A DNA stretch of 64,000 nucleotides from Amorphus sp040750475 (GCF_040750475.1 NZ_JABJVY010000013.1:1-64000), one strand, 5' to 3'; shown: positions 8,533 to 17,895, numbered from the stretch's first letter. Program-made: numbers and translations. The notes: generated by a model from the letters alone, not told the origin.

Positions 8533-9507
8533 ATGGCTCCGCTTCCGCTTTCCATCGGCGTCAGCGACACCGATCGCACCCGCCCGCTTGCGACCGGCGA
8601 GGTGGCGATCGCCGACGTCGATGCGACGGTCACCTTCATGGGCGTGCAGGCGCTGTTCAACAAGCAGCTTTCCGAGCACACCTTCGACTGCTGCGAGTTT
8701 CCGCTCGGGACCTATCTGCGCACGCTGGAGCGGGCGGACCGGCCCTATCTGGCGATCCCGATCTTTCCCTCCCGCCACTTCCGCTTCTCCAGCGTGTTCG
8801 TGAATACCGGCAAAGGGATTTCCCGGCCGGCCGATCTCGCCGGCAGGCGGATCGGGATTCCGGTGTTCGATATGGCCGCGGCGGTCTGGCTGCGCGGCAT
8901 CTTCGAGGATTTCCACGAGCTGCCGCGCACCGCGCCGATCTATGTCGCCGGCGGACTGGAGGAGGCCCGCACCGGCGACGAGCACCCGCAGTTCTATCCC
9001 GACCGCTTCCGCCACGAGGAGCGCACCGACAAGGGGCTGGCCGAGCTTCTGGCCGAGGGCGCGATCGATGCGCTCTATACCGCGCGCGCCCCCAGCACCT
9101 GGGACGGCGTCGCAGTGGAGCGGCTGTTTCCCCATCCGATGCCGGTGGAGCAGGCCTACTACCGCAAGACCGGCATCTTTCCGGCCATGCACGTGCTGGC
9201 GATCAAACGGCCGATCGCGGAGGCGAATCCCGGCGTGGTCCGCTCCCTGTTCGTCGCTTTCGCCAAGGCCCAGTCGATCGCGCGGGCGAACCTCGCCGAC
9301 GCGGCCGCGCTCGCCACCATGTTGCCCTGGCAACTGGAGAGCCTGCGCACCGCCGAAGCCGTGCTGGGCAAGGACTACTGGCCGGTGGGCGTGTCGAAGA
9401 ACCGGCCGATGCTGGAGGCCGCGATCCGCTACATGCGCGCCGACGGCCTGATCGAAATCGCGTTCTCGGTCGAGGACCTGTTCAGCGCCGACATGCTCGA
9501 CACCTGA
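8533..9507 (+). CDS. 4,5-dihydroxyphthalate decarboxylase (Pht5)-like periplasmic-binding-fold protein
   Basis: 324 aa. Resembles the Pht5 group, which shares the type II periplasmic-binding fold: SIGVSDTDRTRPLATGEV at the start, a CCEFPLGTYLR segment, FRFSSVFVNTGKGI and a GRRIGIPVFDMAAAVWLRG segment that parallels SBP domain 2. No signal peptide or lipobox, so it works in the cytoplasm. Known Pht5 removes a carboxyl group from dihydroxyphthalate; here it may decarboxylate an aromatic or heteroaromatic acid, or merely bind a ligand. It is not the binding protein of the ABC importer, which is encoded at 11395. Confidence 0.78.
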   Translation: MAPLPLSIGVSDTDRTRPLATGEVAIADVDATVTFMGVQALFNKQLSEHTFDCCEFPLGTYLRTLERADRPYLAIPIFPSRHFRFSSVFVNTGKGISRPADLAGRRIGIPVFDMAAAVWLRGIFEDFHELPRTAPIYVAGGLEEARTGDEHPQFYPDRFRHEERTDKGLAELLAEGAIDALYTARAPSTWDGVAVERLFPHPMPVEQAYYRKTGIFPAMHVLAIKRPIAEANPGVVRSLFVAFAKAQSIARANLADAAALATMLPWQLESLRTAEAVLGKDYWPVGVSKNRPMLEAAIRYMRADGLIEIAFSVEDLFSADMLDT

Positions 9508-9538
9508 CCGTACCGCCGGCATTTCGAGGATCAATCCC

Positions 9539-10879
9539 ATGCGAACCTGGCTGCGCGATCCGATCGCGATCTTGGCCGACGACGCCCCCAACGGGATCGT
9601 GGTGGAGGACGGCATGATCGCCGAACTGGTCGGTCCCGACGGGCCGGCTGCGCCGTGCGAGACCGTGTTCGACGCCAGCCGGCACGTGATCCTGCCGGGG
9701 CTCGTCAACACCCACCATCACTTCTTCCAAACGCTGACCCGCGCCCATCCCAACGCGATCAACAAGGAGCTGTTTCCCTGGTTGAAATCGCTCTATCCGA
9801 TCTGGGCGAGCAACCTGAACCGGGACAACTTCCGCCTCGCCGTGCGGCTGGCGCTGACCGAGCTCCTGATGTCGGGCTGCACCACGGCGTCGGATCATCT
9901 GTTCGTGTTTCCCTCCGACATGCCGGACGCCGTCGACATCGAGGCGGAGGAGGCGGCGGCGCTGGGGATCCGGATCGGCCTCACTCGCGGGGTGATCAAT
10001 CTCGGCACCCAGAGCGGCGGCATTGCCGACGAGCGGCTGATGCAGGACGACGACGCGGTGCTCGCCGACTGCGAACGGGTGCTGGCGCGCTACCATGACC
10101 CCTCCGAGGGTTCGTTCAGCACGATCGCGCTCGCCCCGTGCGCGCCGTTCAACGTCACCAAGGAGATTATGGCGGCGACGGCGGAGCTGGCCGCGCGTCA
10201 TGACTGCCGGCTGCACACCCATCTGGGCGAGACCCACGACGAGGACGCCTTCTGCCTGGCCCATTTCGGCTGCCGCCCGCTGGACTATCTGGAAGAGGTG
10301 GGCTGGATGAGCGACCGGGTCTGGCTCGCCCACGGCATCCATTTCGACGACGGCGAGATCGCGCGCATCGGTAAGCACGGCATCGGGATCTGCCACTGCC
10401 CGACCTCCAACATGGTGCTCGCCTCCGGCCAGTGCCGGACCAAGGAGCTGGAGGCCGCCGGTGCGGTGGTCGGGCTCGGCGTGGACGGCTCGGCCTCCAA
10501 CGACAACTCCAACCTGATGGAAAGCGTGCGCCATGCCCTGATGCTGGGGCGGCTGACCTACGGCGCCGCCGCAGTGACCCATTTCGATGCGCTACGCTGG
10601 GCGAGCGAAGGCTCCGCGCGCTGCCTGGGGCGCAGCGACATCGGCCGCATCGCCGTCGGGATGCAAGCGGACCTGGCGCTCTTCACCCTCGACGAGCTGC
10701 GCTTTTCCGGGGCGGGCGATCCGCTCGCTGCCTTGGTCTTGTGCGGTGCCCATGCCGCCGACCGGGTCATGATCGCCGGCGCCTGGAGGGTGGTGGACGG
10801 CCGACCGGTGACGGTGGACGTGGCGCGCCTGCGCGCCGAGCACGGGGCGGCGGCCCGCCAGTTCCTGAAAGCGGTCTAG
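9539..10879 (+). CDS. 8-oxoguanine deaminase-like amidohydrolase
   Basis: 446 aa, full length for the family. Metal ligands LVNTHHHFFQ near 55-64, HLGETHDEDAFC in the middle, AHGIHF and GLGVDGSASNDNSN late. The stretch TRAHPNAINKELFPWLKSLY is characteristic of the 8-oxoguanine deaminase/hydroxydechloroatrazine ethylaminohydrolase group, which hydrolyses exocyclic amino groups from purine- or triazine-like rings (8-oxoguanine to urate). Purine-like substrate preference fits the deaminase and ureide-hydrolase flavour of the cluster. A 31-bp gap follows the previous gene. The 3' end runs straight into a palindromic repeat. Confidence 0.9.
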   Translation: MRTWLRDPIAILADDAPNGIVVEDGMIAELVGPDGPAAPCETVFDASRHVILPGLVNTHHHFFQTLTRAHPNAINKELFPWLKSLYPIWASNLNRDNFRLAVRLALTELLMSGCTTASDHLFVFPSDMPDAVDIEAEEAAALGIRIGLTRGVINLGTQSGGIADERLMQDDDAVLADCERVLARYHDPSEGSFSTIALAPCAPFNVTKEIMAATAELAARHDCRLHTHLGETHDEDAFCLAHFGCRPLDYLEEVGWMSDRVWLAHGIHFDDGEIARIGKHGIGICHCPTSNMVLASGQCRTKELEAAGAVVGLGVDGSASNDNSNLMESVRHALMLGRLTYGAAAVTHFDALRWASEGSARCLGRSDIGRIAVGMQADLALFTLDELRFSGAGDPLAALVLCGAHAADRVMIAGAWRVVDGRPVTVDVARLRAEHGAAARQFLKAV

Positions 10880-10980
10880 AGCATTTTCAGGCGAAGTGGA
10901 AACCGATTCGCCGTCCGGAAATGCGTCAAAACAAGCGGTTAGAGCCGTTTGGCGCTTCGACGAAAAGCGAAACGGCTCTA
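10877..10980 (+). repeat. Rhizobiales-type intergenic palindromic repeat
   Basis: Two adjacent hairpins start at the stop codon of the deaminase gene. In the first, GCATTTTC (10881-10888) pairs with GGAAATGC (10917-10924), with inner GGCGAA (10890-10895) against TTCGCC (10907-10912). In the second, TAGAGCCGTTT (10940-10950) pairs with AAACGGCTCTA (10970-10980). Elements of this style are scattered between genes in many Rhizobiales genomes. A relative lies at 38493. It may also act as a processing or termination structure. Confidence 0.6.
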
Positions 10981-11394
10981 GATCATTGCTTTTTGTGATG
11001 AAAACGACGGCGCATGCTGGAGGCATCTGCCCACCAGAAGGACAGCCTGACGTTCTGCCATGACCGAAATCTGAGCGAACACGTCTGGCACGGACTTTGC
11101 TTTGAACTTCCTCGGCGACGATGAACCGTAAAATCGGGTCGGCCTCGGGGACATCTGGCAGCTCTCGCCCGGCATCTGTCGGACCGATCGAGGGCGATCC
11201 ATCGCACCGCGTGGTCTGGAGCAGATTTTCGGAAACATGGACCCTGATTTTCCGTCCGTTTCCCGCTCCAAACCGGTTGCGCCGCGCGCCCGGCCGGATG
11301 CGCCTCCCCCATTTCCCAGTCCCGCTTCGCCCGGACCGGCTCCCGGTCTGGTGCGACCCGATCTTTTGTCTCCGATCGCAAGAGGAGCCTGACG
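10981..11394. other. Non-coding stretch before the ABC importer operon
   Basis: About 410 bp after the palindromic repeat with no convincing gene on either strand. No TPP-type or other riboswitch core was recognised. The likely contents are a promoter and leader for the importer genes. The only clear signal is the ribosome binding site AGAGGAG at about 11381-11387 before the ATG at 11395. Confidence 0.5.
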
Positions 11395-12387
11395 ATGACG
11401 ACTTCCTTGACCCGGCGTGCGTTCAACCTCGGACTAATGGGCGCAGGCGCGGCCGCAGCGACCGCCGGGACGTTGGGCTTCCCGAGGCCCGCCCGGGCCA
11501 TGAGCGAGCTGACCTTCCAGGCGATCTGGCTCAACGACCCGGAATTCCTGGGCTACATGATCGCGATCGAGAACGGCCTCTACGAGAAGGCCGGGCTCAA
11601 GGTAAACTATCTCCCCGGCGGGCCGAACCTGGTCCCGGTCGGATCACTCTTGTCGGGCAAGTCCGACATCGCGCTTACCAACATGCTGTCGGTCGGCAAG
11701 GCCGTTGTGGAGAAGGGCGCGCCGTTCAAGGTGATCGGCACCCAGTACCAGAAGAGCCCGATGGGCTTCATCAGCCTGGAAGGGACCGGCATCAAGGGTC
11801 CGAAGGACCTGGTCGGCAAGACGCTGGCCGTCTCCACCCTGGCGAGCTCCTCCGTCGCCGCCTTCCTGAAGCTGAACGAGATCAGCAAGGACGAGGTCAA
11901 GATCGTTCCCTACACCTTCAACCCGTCGGCGCTGATCAACGGCGAGGTCGACGCGGTGGTCGACTTCGTGACCCAGACCCCGTTTCTGGTCGAACAGGCG
12001 TCGGGCAAGAAGGCCGCCTACTTTCTGCTCTACGACTACGGGCTGGAGTTCTACATCGACCTGATTACCGTCTCCGAGGAGACGCTGGCCAACCGCCGCG
12101 ATGATCTCATCGCCTTCCTGAAGGCGAGTAAGGAGGGCTGGGCGGAGAACTTCAAGGATCCGGAAAAGTACGTGAAGGCCTACCACGACACCTGGTTCAA
12201 GGGCACCGGTAGCACGATCGAGGCGGAGCTCTACTTCAACAAGGTGCAGGAAGACCTGATGATGCATCCGGACGGGCTCTACACGATGACCGAAGAGGGC
12301 ATCGAGCGGAACATCAAGTCACTCGCGCTCCTGGGGGTCGATGCCAGCCCGGACCTGTTCGACACCTCGGTGCTCAAAGAACTTTAA
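11395..12387 (+). CDS. NMT1/THI5-like ABC transporter substrate-binding protein (Tat-exported)
   Basis: 330 aa. Twin-arginine signal: TRRAFNLGL around Arg7-Arg8, an Ala/Gly-rich core, and probable cleavage after ARA at about 35. The mature part begins LTFQAIWLNDPEFLGYMIAIENGLYEKAGL, the NMT1 domain start used by binding proteins for hydroxymethylpyrimidine precursors, taurine, nitrate and sulfonates. It is followed by its ATPase and permease genes, so it is the periplasmic receptor of this importer. A pyrimidine-like ligand would agree with the enzymes upstream but is inferred. Confidence 0.9.
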   Translation: MTTSLTRRAFNLGLMGAGAAAATAGTLGFPRPARAMSELTFQAIWLNDPEFLGYMIAIENGLYEKAGLKVNYLPGGPNLVPVGSLLSGKSDIALTNMLSVGKAVVEKGAPFKVIGTQYQKSPMGFISLEGTGIKGPKDLVGKTLAVSTLASSSVAAFLKLNEISKDEVKIVPYTFNPSALINGEVDAVVDFVTQTPFLVEQASGKKAAYFLLYDYGLEFYIDLITVSEETLANRRDDLIAFLKASKEGWAENFKDPEKYVKAYHDTWFKGTGSTIEAELYFNKVQEDLMMHPDGLYTMTEEGIERNIKSLALLGVDASPDLFDTSVLKEL

Positions 12388-12392
12388 GCGTC

Positions 12393-13226
12393 ATGAACAG
12401 CCTGGATATGCCCCAGGCGGCCGCCGTCCGGCTCGGGAGTTCCGCTCCTGAGCCGGCGGACGTGGCCGTCGACCACATCAGTAAGATTTTCGACGGCGCC
12501 CAAGGCAAGCTGACGGCGCTCGATGCCGTCTCGCTCAAGGTCCAGCGTGGCGCGTTTACGGCGATCATCGGCCCGTCGGGATGCGGCAAGTCGACCTTGT
12601 TGCGCCTTGTCGCCGGGCTCGAGGACCCGACCCTCGGCGCGGTCTATGTCCGCGGCGGCGACCCGAAGGACTTCCGCGCCAAGGGCGAGCTCGGCATCGC
12701 GTTCCAGGACCCCGCGCTCCTGCCCTGGCGCTCGGTGTTCAAGAACATCGCGCTGCCGCTGCAGGTGCTCGGCCGCTCGGTGCGCGACCAGACGGACACC
12801 ATCGACGAGCTGATCGAGCTAGTCGGGCTCGCCGGCCATCGCGACTCGCTGCCCGGTCAGCTCTCCGGTGGCATGCGCCAGCGCGTGGCGATCGCGCGTT
12901 CGCTGATGACCGATCCCTCCGTCCTGCTCCTGGACGAGCCGTTCGGCGCGCTCGACCAGATACTGCGCCGCGCCATGAATTTGGAGCTGCAGCGTATCTG
13001 GATGCAGCGCCAGACCACCACGCTGCTCGTCACCCATGGCATCGACGAGGCGGTCTTCCTCGCCGACGAGGTGGTCGTGATGCAGGCAAAGCCCGGCCGG
13101 ATCGCGGAGATCGTGCCGGTTCCGTTTGCGCGTCCGCGCGATCCCGCGCTGATGTCGACGCCGGAGTTCCACGCGTTGTGCGACCGGCTCGGTGCGATCC
13201 TCTACGGCGATGCGGGGGACGCATGA
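12393..13226 (+). CDS. ABC transporter ATPase (TauB/SsuB/ThiZ type)
   Basis: 277 aa. Walker A GPSGCGKST at 60-68, Q-loop FQDPALLPW at about 104-112, signature LSGGMRQR at 157-164, Walker B VLLLDEPFGALD at 177-188, H-loop THGIDEA. This is the nitrate/taurine/sulfonate/pyrimidine class of importer ATPase. It starts 5 bp after the binding-protein gene and overlaps the permease gene by 4 bp (ATGA), forming a three-gene importer. Confidence 0.95.
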   Translation: MNSLDMPQAAAVRLGSSAPEPADVAVDHISKIFDGAQGKLTALDAVSLKVQRGAFTAIIGPSGCGKSTLLRLVAGLEDPTLGAVYVRGGDPKDFRAKGELGIAFQDPALLPWRSVFKNIALPLQVLGRSVRDQTDTIDELIELVGLAGHRDSLPGQLSGGMRQRVAIARSLMTDPSVLLLDEPFGALDQILRRAMNLELQRIWMQRQTTTLLVTHGIDEAVFLADEVVVMQAKPGRIAEIVPVPFARPRDPALMSTPEFHALCDRLGAILYGDAGDA

Positions 13227-14764
13227 GCCGCCATCTGCGCAGCCTGGCGATCGCAGTCCTGGTGCTCGGCGTCTGGGAGTTCGTCGGCCGGCTTCCGGTC
13301 GACGGCGTGCGGATCTTTCCCGCGCCGACGGCGATCGTTGCCGACATGATCGCCAACTGGGACCTCTATCTCAGCCACATCCTGATGACGCTGCAGAATG
13401 CGGCGATTGGGTTTACGGTCGGCAATTCGGTCGCGATCGTCGCTGCGATCGTGTTCGCCCGCTTTCCGCTGGTCGAAGGCCTGTTTCACGGCGTCAACGT
13501 CACGCTGTTCGCGGTGCCGATGATCGTGGTGGGTCCGGTGCTGGTGCTGGTGCTCGATGCCGGCATGCCGCAGATCGTGCTGTCCGCGCTGATCGTCTAT
13601 TTCCCGACCATGGCGTCCATGCTGGTGGGCCTGCGTGATGTCGATCCGCGCCTGCGCGACCTGATCTGCGCCTATGGCGGCGGGGAGGGCACCATCCTGC
13701 GCTTCGTGCGGCTGCGCGGCTCGCTGCCGAGCCTGTTCGCCGGCTTGAAGGTCGCGGCCTCGCTGTCGGTCCTGGGCGCGATCCTGGGCGAGTTCGGGTC
13801 CGGCGAGCGCTGGGGGCTGGGCACCTTCCTGCTCGGCTCGCTAGGCCAGGCCAATGCGGCCCGGCTGTGGGGCATTGCCGTGTGTGCCGCCGGGCTCGCC
13901 ATGCTCGGCTACGGCCTCCTGTCGCTGATCGGCGCCCGCATCCTGGGCGGCTCGGCACCGGTGACGGTGGCGGCGAGCCGGCTGCCGGATCATCTCTCCC
14001 GCGAGCCGCGCCCGCTGGCGCAGCGCCTGGCGCTGGTCGCCGCAGCGATCGCGCTGCCGTTCGTGCTGTGGAGCGTGATCCTGATGGCGACCGGGCTGAA
14101 CCCGATCATCGCGCCCGGCCCGATCGAATCCTTCCACTACATGTTCCTGGGGCCGCAGGCAGACTGGGCCCGGGACACGCTGCTGGAGGCGCTGGCCAGC
14201 ACGGTTCCGATCGCAGCGCTCGGCTTCGCTGCCGGGCTGGGGGCGGCCTTCGTGCTCGCCTCGCTGACGGTGCTGGTGCCGCGCACGTCGAAGGCGCTGA
14301 TGCCGGTGGCGCTCCTATTGCAGAGCACGCCGCTGGTGGCGCTCGCTCCGATCCTGCTCCTGATCTTCGGTCGCGATCTCGCCGCCGCGGTGACCATGGC
14401 GGTGCTGGTGGTGTTCTTCCCGGCGTTCGTGCTCCTGTCGCAAGGCTTCGCGCTGGTGCCGAAGGCGGCGCTGGAGGTGGTGGAGGCCTATGGTGGCGGC
14501 CGGCTGAAGCGGCTCGTCTTCATCTCCATCCCCTATTCGACCAGCTACTTGTTCGCTGCCGCCAAGCTGGTGGCCCCGCGTGCACTCTTGGGCGTGATGG
14601 TGGCCGAATGGCTGCTCACCGGGACCGGGCTCGGCAACCTGCTCGACTTCTCTCGCGCCAATCTCGACTACGGAATGGTCTGGTGCGGGGCGGTCGCAAG
14701 CGTGCTGGTCGCGGTGATCGCCTACCAGGTGATCTCCGTGATGGAGCGGCTCACCGTCCGCTGA
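13223..14764 (+). CDS. Fused double ABC transporter permease
   Basis: 513 aa; ATG 13223 overlaps the ATPase stop. Two consecutive BPD_transp_1 units are fused. The first runs to about residue 245 with an EAA-like loop (ICAYGGGEGTILRFVRLRGSLP). The second, from about 270, has the equivalent loop VEAYGGGRLKRLVFISIPYS. Each half carries about six hydrophobic segments, so the protein alone can supply both transmembrane domains. NMT1-type importers usually use a homodimer or two separate permeases, so fusion is less common. The repeated AYGGG motif shows internal duplication. Confidence 0.9.
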   Translation: MSRHLRSLAIAVLVLGVWEFVGRLPVDGVRIFPAPTAIVADMIANWDLYLSHILMTLQNAAIGFTVGNSVAIVAAIVFARFPLVEGLFHGVNVTLFAVPMIVVGPVLVLVLDAGMPQIVLSALIVYFPTMASMLVGLRDVDPRLRDLICAYGGGEGTILRFVRLRGSLPSLFAGLKVAASLSVLGAILGEFGSGERWGLGTFLLGSLGQANAARLWGIAVCAAGLAMLGYGLLSLIGARILGGSAPVTVAASRLPDHLSREPRPLAQRLALVAAAIALPFVLWSVILMATGLNPIIAPGPIESFHYMFLGPQADWARDTLLEALASTVPIAALGFAAGLGAAFVLASLTVLVPRTSKALMPVALLLQSTPLVALAPILLLIFGRDLAAAVTMAVLVVFFPAFVLLSQGFALVPKAALEVVEAYGGGRLKRLVFISIPYSTSYLFAAAKLVAPRALLGVMVAEWLLTGTGLGNLLDFSRANLDYGMVWCGAVASVLVAVIAYQVISVMERLTVR

Positions 14765-14817
14765 TCCTCGGCGATCCTGCCTCCCAATTTCACACCCAAG
14801 AACAAAGGCGCGTGCCC

Positions 14818-16233
14818 ATGAGCAGTCTGCCCACGGAACTCTGGAAGTGGGACGCGGTCGACGTGGCCGCCGGTGTCCGCGCAGGTACGGTTTCCGCGCG
14901 CGAGGTGACTGAGGCGGTGCTTGCCCGCATCGAGGCGGTCAATCCGAAGCTGAACGCGGTCGTGGATGTCTTGACCGAAGAGGCGCTCGCCGCCGCCGAT
15001 GCGGCCGATCGGGCGGTGCGCTCCGGCCAGCCGCTCGGCGTCATGCACGGCGTACCGGTCACCACCAAGCTCAACGCCGACCAGGCCGGCACCTCCAACT
15101 CCAGCGGCGTGGAGGCCTTTAAGGATCGGATCGCCGATGCCGACAATCCGGCGATCGAGAACCTACGGCGCGCCGGCGCCATCATCGTCGGACGCACCAA
15201 CACACCGCCCTTCTGCCTGCGTTGGATGACGGAGAACGACGTCTACGGCCGGACCTACAATCCCTGGTCTAAGGAGCATGTTCCGGGCGGATCGACCGGC
15301 GGCGGCTCATCGGCGCTTGCCGCCGGCATGGGCGCGATCGCCCAGGGGAGCGACAATGGCGGCTCGGTGCGCTATCCGGCCTTCTGCACCGGTGTGACCG
15401 GACTGCGGCCGACGCCGGGGCGGATCCCCTACTACAACCCGTCCCAGTTCGAGCGGCCGCTTTCCATGCAGTTGATCGCAGTGCCCGGACCGCTCGCGCG
15501 CCGGGTGGCGGACCTGCGCATCGGCTTCGAGGCGATGGTCGCGCCCGATCCGCGCGACCCATTCCACATTCCGATGCCGGTGAGCAATGCGCCGCCGCCG
15601 CGGCCGCTGAAGGTCGCGATCTCGCTCGATCCGACCGGGGACGGGGTGGAGCCGTCGGTCGCCAAGGCGCTGGAGCGGACGGCGGAGATCCTCACCGATG
15701 CCGGCTTCCAGGTCGCCACCCCGAAGATGCCGGACATCGTAGAGGCGGCGGAACTCTGGGACGAGATCTGCCAGGGCGAAGGCGGAATGGTGTTTGCGGA
15801 GATGGTGTCCAAGCTCGCCGACCAGCCGATGAAGGAGGCGATGGGCTTCATGATGGCCCGCATGCCGTCGTTCGAGCCCGGCGAGTATCACGCGCTCTAC
15901 ACCAAGCGCGCGACCTTGATGCGGCAATGGTCGATGTTCCTGGCGGAGTATCCGATCCTGATCACGCCGGTTTCGACCCGCGCGCAGTTCATCCACGGCG
16001 AGGACATCTGGAGCCAGGAGGCTAACGATCTGTCCTACCGCGTGCAGTCGACGTTGACGGCCTTCGCGCTTATCGGACTGCCGGGCGTGTCGGTGCCGAC
16101 CGGGGTAGAGGACGGCCTGCCGACGGGCGTACTGGTCATGGCGCCGCGCTTCCGGGAGGATCTGGCGCTGGGCGTGGCGGAGATCATCGAGGCCAACTGC
16201 CCGATGGACACCCCGATCGATCCGAGGTTCTGA
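14818..16233 (+). CDS. Amidase (amidase-signature family)
   Basis: 471 aa from ATG 14818 (53 bp after the permease). Ser-cisSer-Lys triad: Lys84 in VTTKLNADQAG, cis-Ser in GGSTGGGSS at 157-165, nucleophile Ser183 in GSDNGGSVRYPA. The family hydrolyses carboxamides in the cytoplasm to acid and ammonia. As the last gene of the cluster it probably takes the amide left after ring opening by the upstream hydrolases. Followed by 128 bp of non-coding DNA and then insertion sequences, so the cluster may have been cut off here. Confidence 0.93.
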   Translation: MSSLPTELWKWDAVDVAAGVRAGTVSAREVTEAVLARIEAVNPKLNAVVDVLTEEALAAADAADRAVRSGQPLGVMHGVPVTTKLNADQAGTSNSSGVEAFKDRIADADNPAIENLRRAGAIIVGRTNTPPFCLRWMTENDVYGRTYNPWSKEHVPGGSTGGGSSALAAGMGAIAQGSDNGGSVRYPAFCTGVTGLRPTPGRIPYYNPSQFERPLSMQLIAVPGPLARRVADLRIGFEAMVAPDPRDPFHIPMPVSNAPPPRPLKVAISLDPTGDGVEPSVAKALERTAEILTDAGFQVATPKMPDIVEAAELWDEICQGEGGMVFAEMVSKLADQPMKEAMGFMMARMPSFEPGEYHALYTKRATLMRQWSMFLAEYPILITPVSTRAQFIHGEDIWSQEANDLSYRVQSTLTAFALIGLPGVSVPTGVEDGLPTGVLVMAPRFREDLALGVAEIIEANCPMDTPIDPRF

Positions 16234-16380
16234 GGGGGAGAATTTATCGCTCACGCCAAGCTCGCTTCGCGAATGACTCTGCGGAGGCGGACTGACCGCC
16301 GGCGCGCGGTCGCGCGTTGGCTTTCGGAAATCCGACCGAAATCCGACGTTAGATCGTTTCATAGGCTCAGGACTCATTGA

Positions 16381-17136
16381 TCAGAGCCAGAAGATGAGGG
16401 CAGCTGCGATGCAGATTGCTGAGAAGAAGGTGTGGGCGCAGCGGTCGTAGCGGGTTGCGATGCGCCGCCAGTCCTTGAGCTTGGCGAACTGGTTCTCGAC
16501 CTTGTGGCGTTGCCGGTAGAGGGTGGCGTCGTGAGCGTAGGGGATGTTGCGGCTTCGGCTTGACGGGATGCAGGGCTCGATGCCTCGGGCCTGGAGTTCG
16601 GTGCGGAACCAGGTGCTGTCGTAGCCGCGATCGGCGATCAGGTGAGAGGCCGGCGGCAAGGCGGCGAGCACGAGGCGCGCGCCCTTATGGTTGCTCATCT
16701 GGCCTTCCGACAACAGCAGGATGATCGGCCGGCCCTCGCCGTCACAGACGGCATGGAGCTTGGAGTTCAGCCCGCCTTTCGTTCGCCCGATACGACGGGG
16801 AACATCCTCTTTTTAAGCAGGCTCGCCGCGGTGCGGTGGGCCCTTCAGATGCGTCGCATCGATCATGATGCGCTCCGGCTTGGGCCCTTCGCCGGCGAGA
16901 GCAGCGAAGATGCGATCGAAGACGCCCATCCTGCTCCATCGGATGAACCGGTTGTAAAGCGTCTTGTGCGGGCCGTAGCCGGACGGTGCGTCCTTCCACT
17001 GCAGGCCGTTGCGGATCACGTAGACGATGCCGCTCACCACGCGCCGGTCGTCAATCCGAGGCACCCCGTGTGCCAGCGGAAAATGCGGCGATATCCGCGC
17101 CATCTGGCGCTCGCTCAACAGAAACAAATCACCCAT
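16381..17136 (-). pseudogene. IS5-family (IS427-group) transposase, frame-damaged
   Basis: Start at ATG 17136 with GAGGAG six bases ahead. The N-terminal part (GDLFLLSERQMARISPHFP ... IMIDATHLK) and C-terminal part (LIADRGYD ... HKVENQFAKLKDWRRIATRYD) carry the three DDE residues. Relatives read HLKAHRTAASLLKK after the first Asp. Here one extra base in the GGGCCC run at 16838-16843 gives HLKGPPHRGEPA and a stop at 16813-16815. Further on, the A-run at about 16810-16815 is the natural -1 frameshift site used to join the two frames (continuing EDVPRRIGRTKGGLNSKLH). The extra base means full transposase cannot be made by the normal slip alone. Confidence 0.8.
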
Positions 17137-17211
17137 CACCATCTCCTCTATCGAAGACCGTGAACGTATGGCCCGCCCCGTCTGCAAAGGGGTATCTGAA
17201 GATTGCTCTGT

Positions 17212-17895
17212 TCAGTCTGCGTCAACGTATCCGGTCTCGGGATCGTGCCCCGGCCAAGATGGAGATCCGCGCAGCCCGGTCCTCATAATCACACCGGTCT
17301 CAATCGACCGTTCAATGGTCCAGGTTTCCAGGCGCCACTCCGCCCGCAAGTCTTCGATCAACAGGCGCATGCGCGGTGACAATCGGGGATCATCCTCGTC
17401 GGCAAACACCGTCAGCTGCGCCTCCAACTGCTTCCTTCCCTTTGGGGCTACAATCCCGCGCTCCAGCAACAATGCGCGGAGGTGATTGATCAGCGCCGTG
17501 CGTTCCGTCACCAGGCGCGAGCGCCCCCGATGCAGCGCCTGGATGTCCGATTGCGCCTCGCTCTTGACCGGCACGAACCGCATCGTCGGCCGCGTCGCGG
17601 CTTCAGCGATCGCCTCGGCATCACGGTCGTCGTTCTTGTTGGCCTTCACGTAGGGGCGGACATATTCCGGAGACATCAGCCGGACCTCGTGGCCGCACGC
17701 CGAGAACAGTCGACCCAGATGGTGAGCTCCGCAGCACGCCTCCATCGCGACGATGCAGATCGGCAATGCCTCGACAAAAGCAGGCACCGCGTCGCGACGC
17801 ATACGCCGCCGAAGAATCACTCCGCCAGTCGCATCAAACCCAACCAGGCTGCACGAGTTCTTGCCCAAATCGATCCCGAGTACGACGATGTCCAT
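17212..17895 (-). pseudogene. IS110-family transposase, 3'-truncated
   Basis: 227 aa, starting MDIVVLGIDLGKNS. It contains the DEDD RuvC-like catalytic domain: Asp in GIDLGKN, Glu in VAMEACCGAHH, and the pair in KNDDRDAEAI. Similarity runs to about LIEDLRAEWR. The rest (from about 17330 leftward) no longer looks like the family, and the C-terminal transposase_20 domain with its conserved Ser is missing, since intact proteins are about 340 aa. The truncation abuts the IS5 transposase region. Confidence 0.8.

Noticed and set aside
10981..11394. Possible TPP riboswitch ahead of the NMT1-type importer
   Set aside because: No CUGAGA-type thi-box core could be found in the leader.
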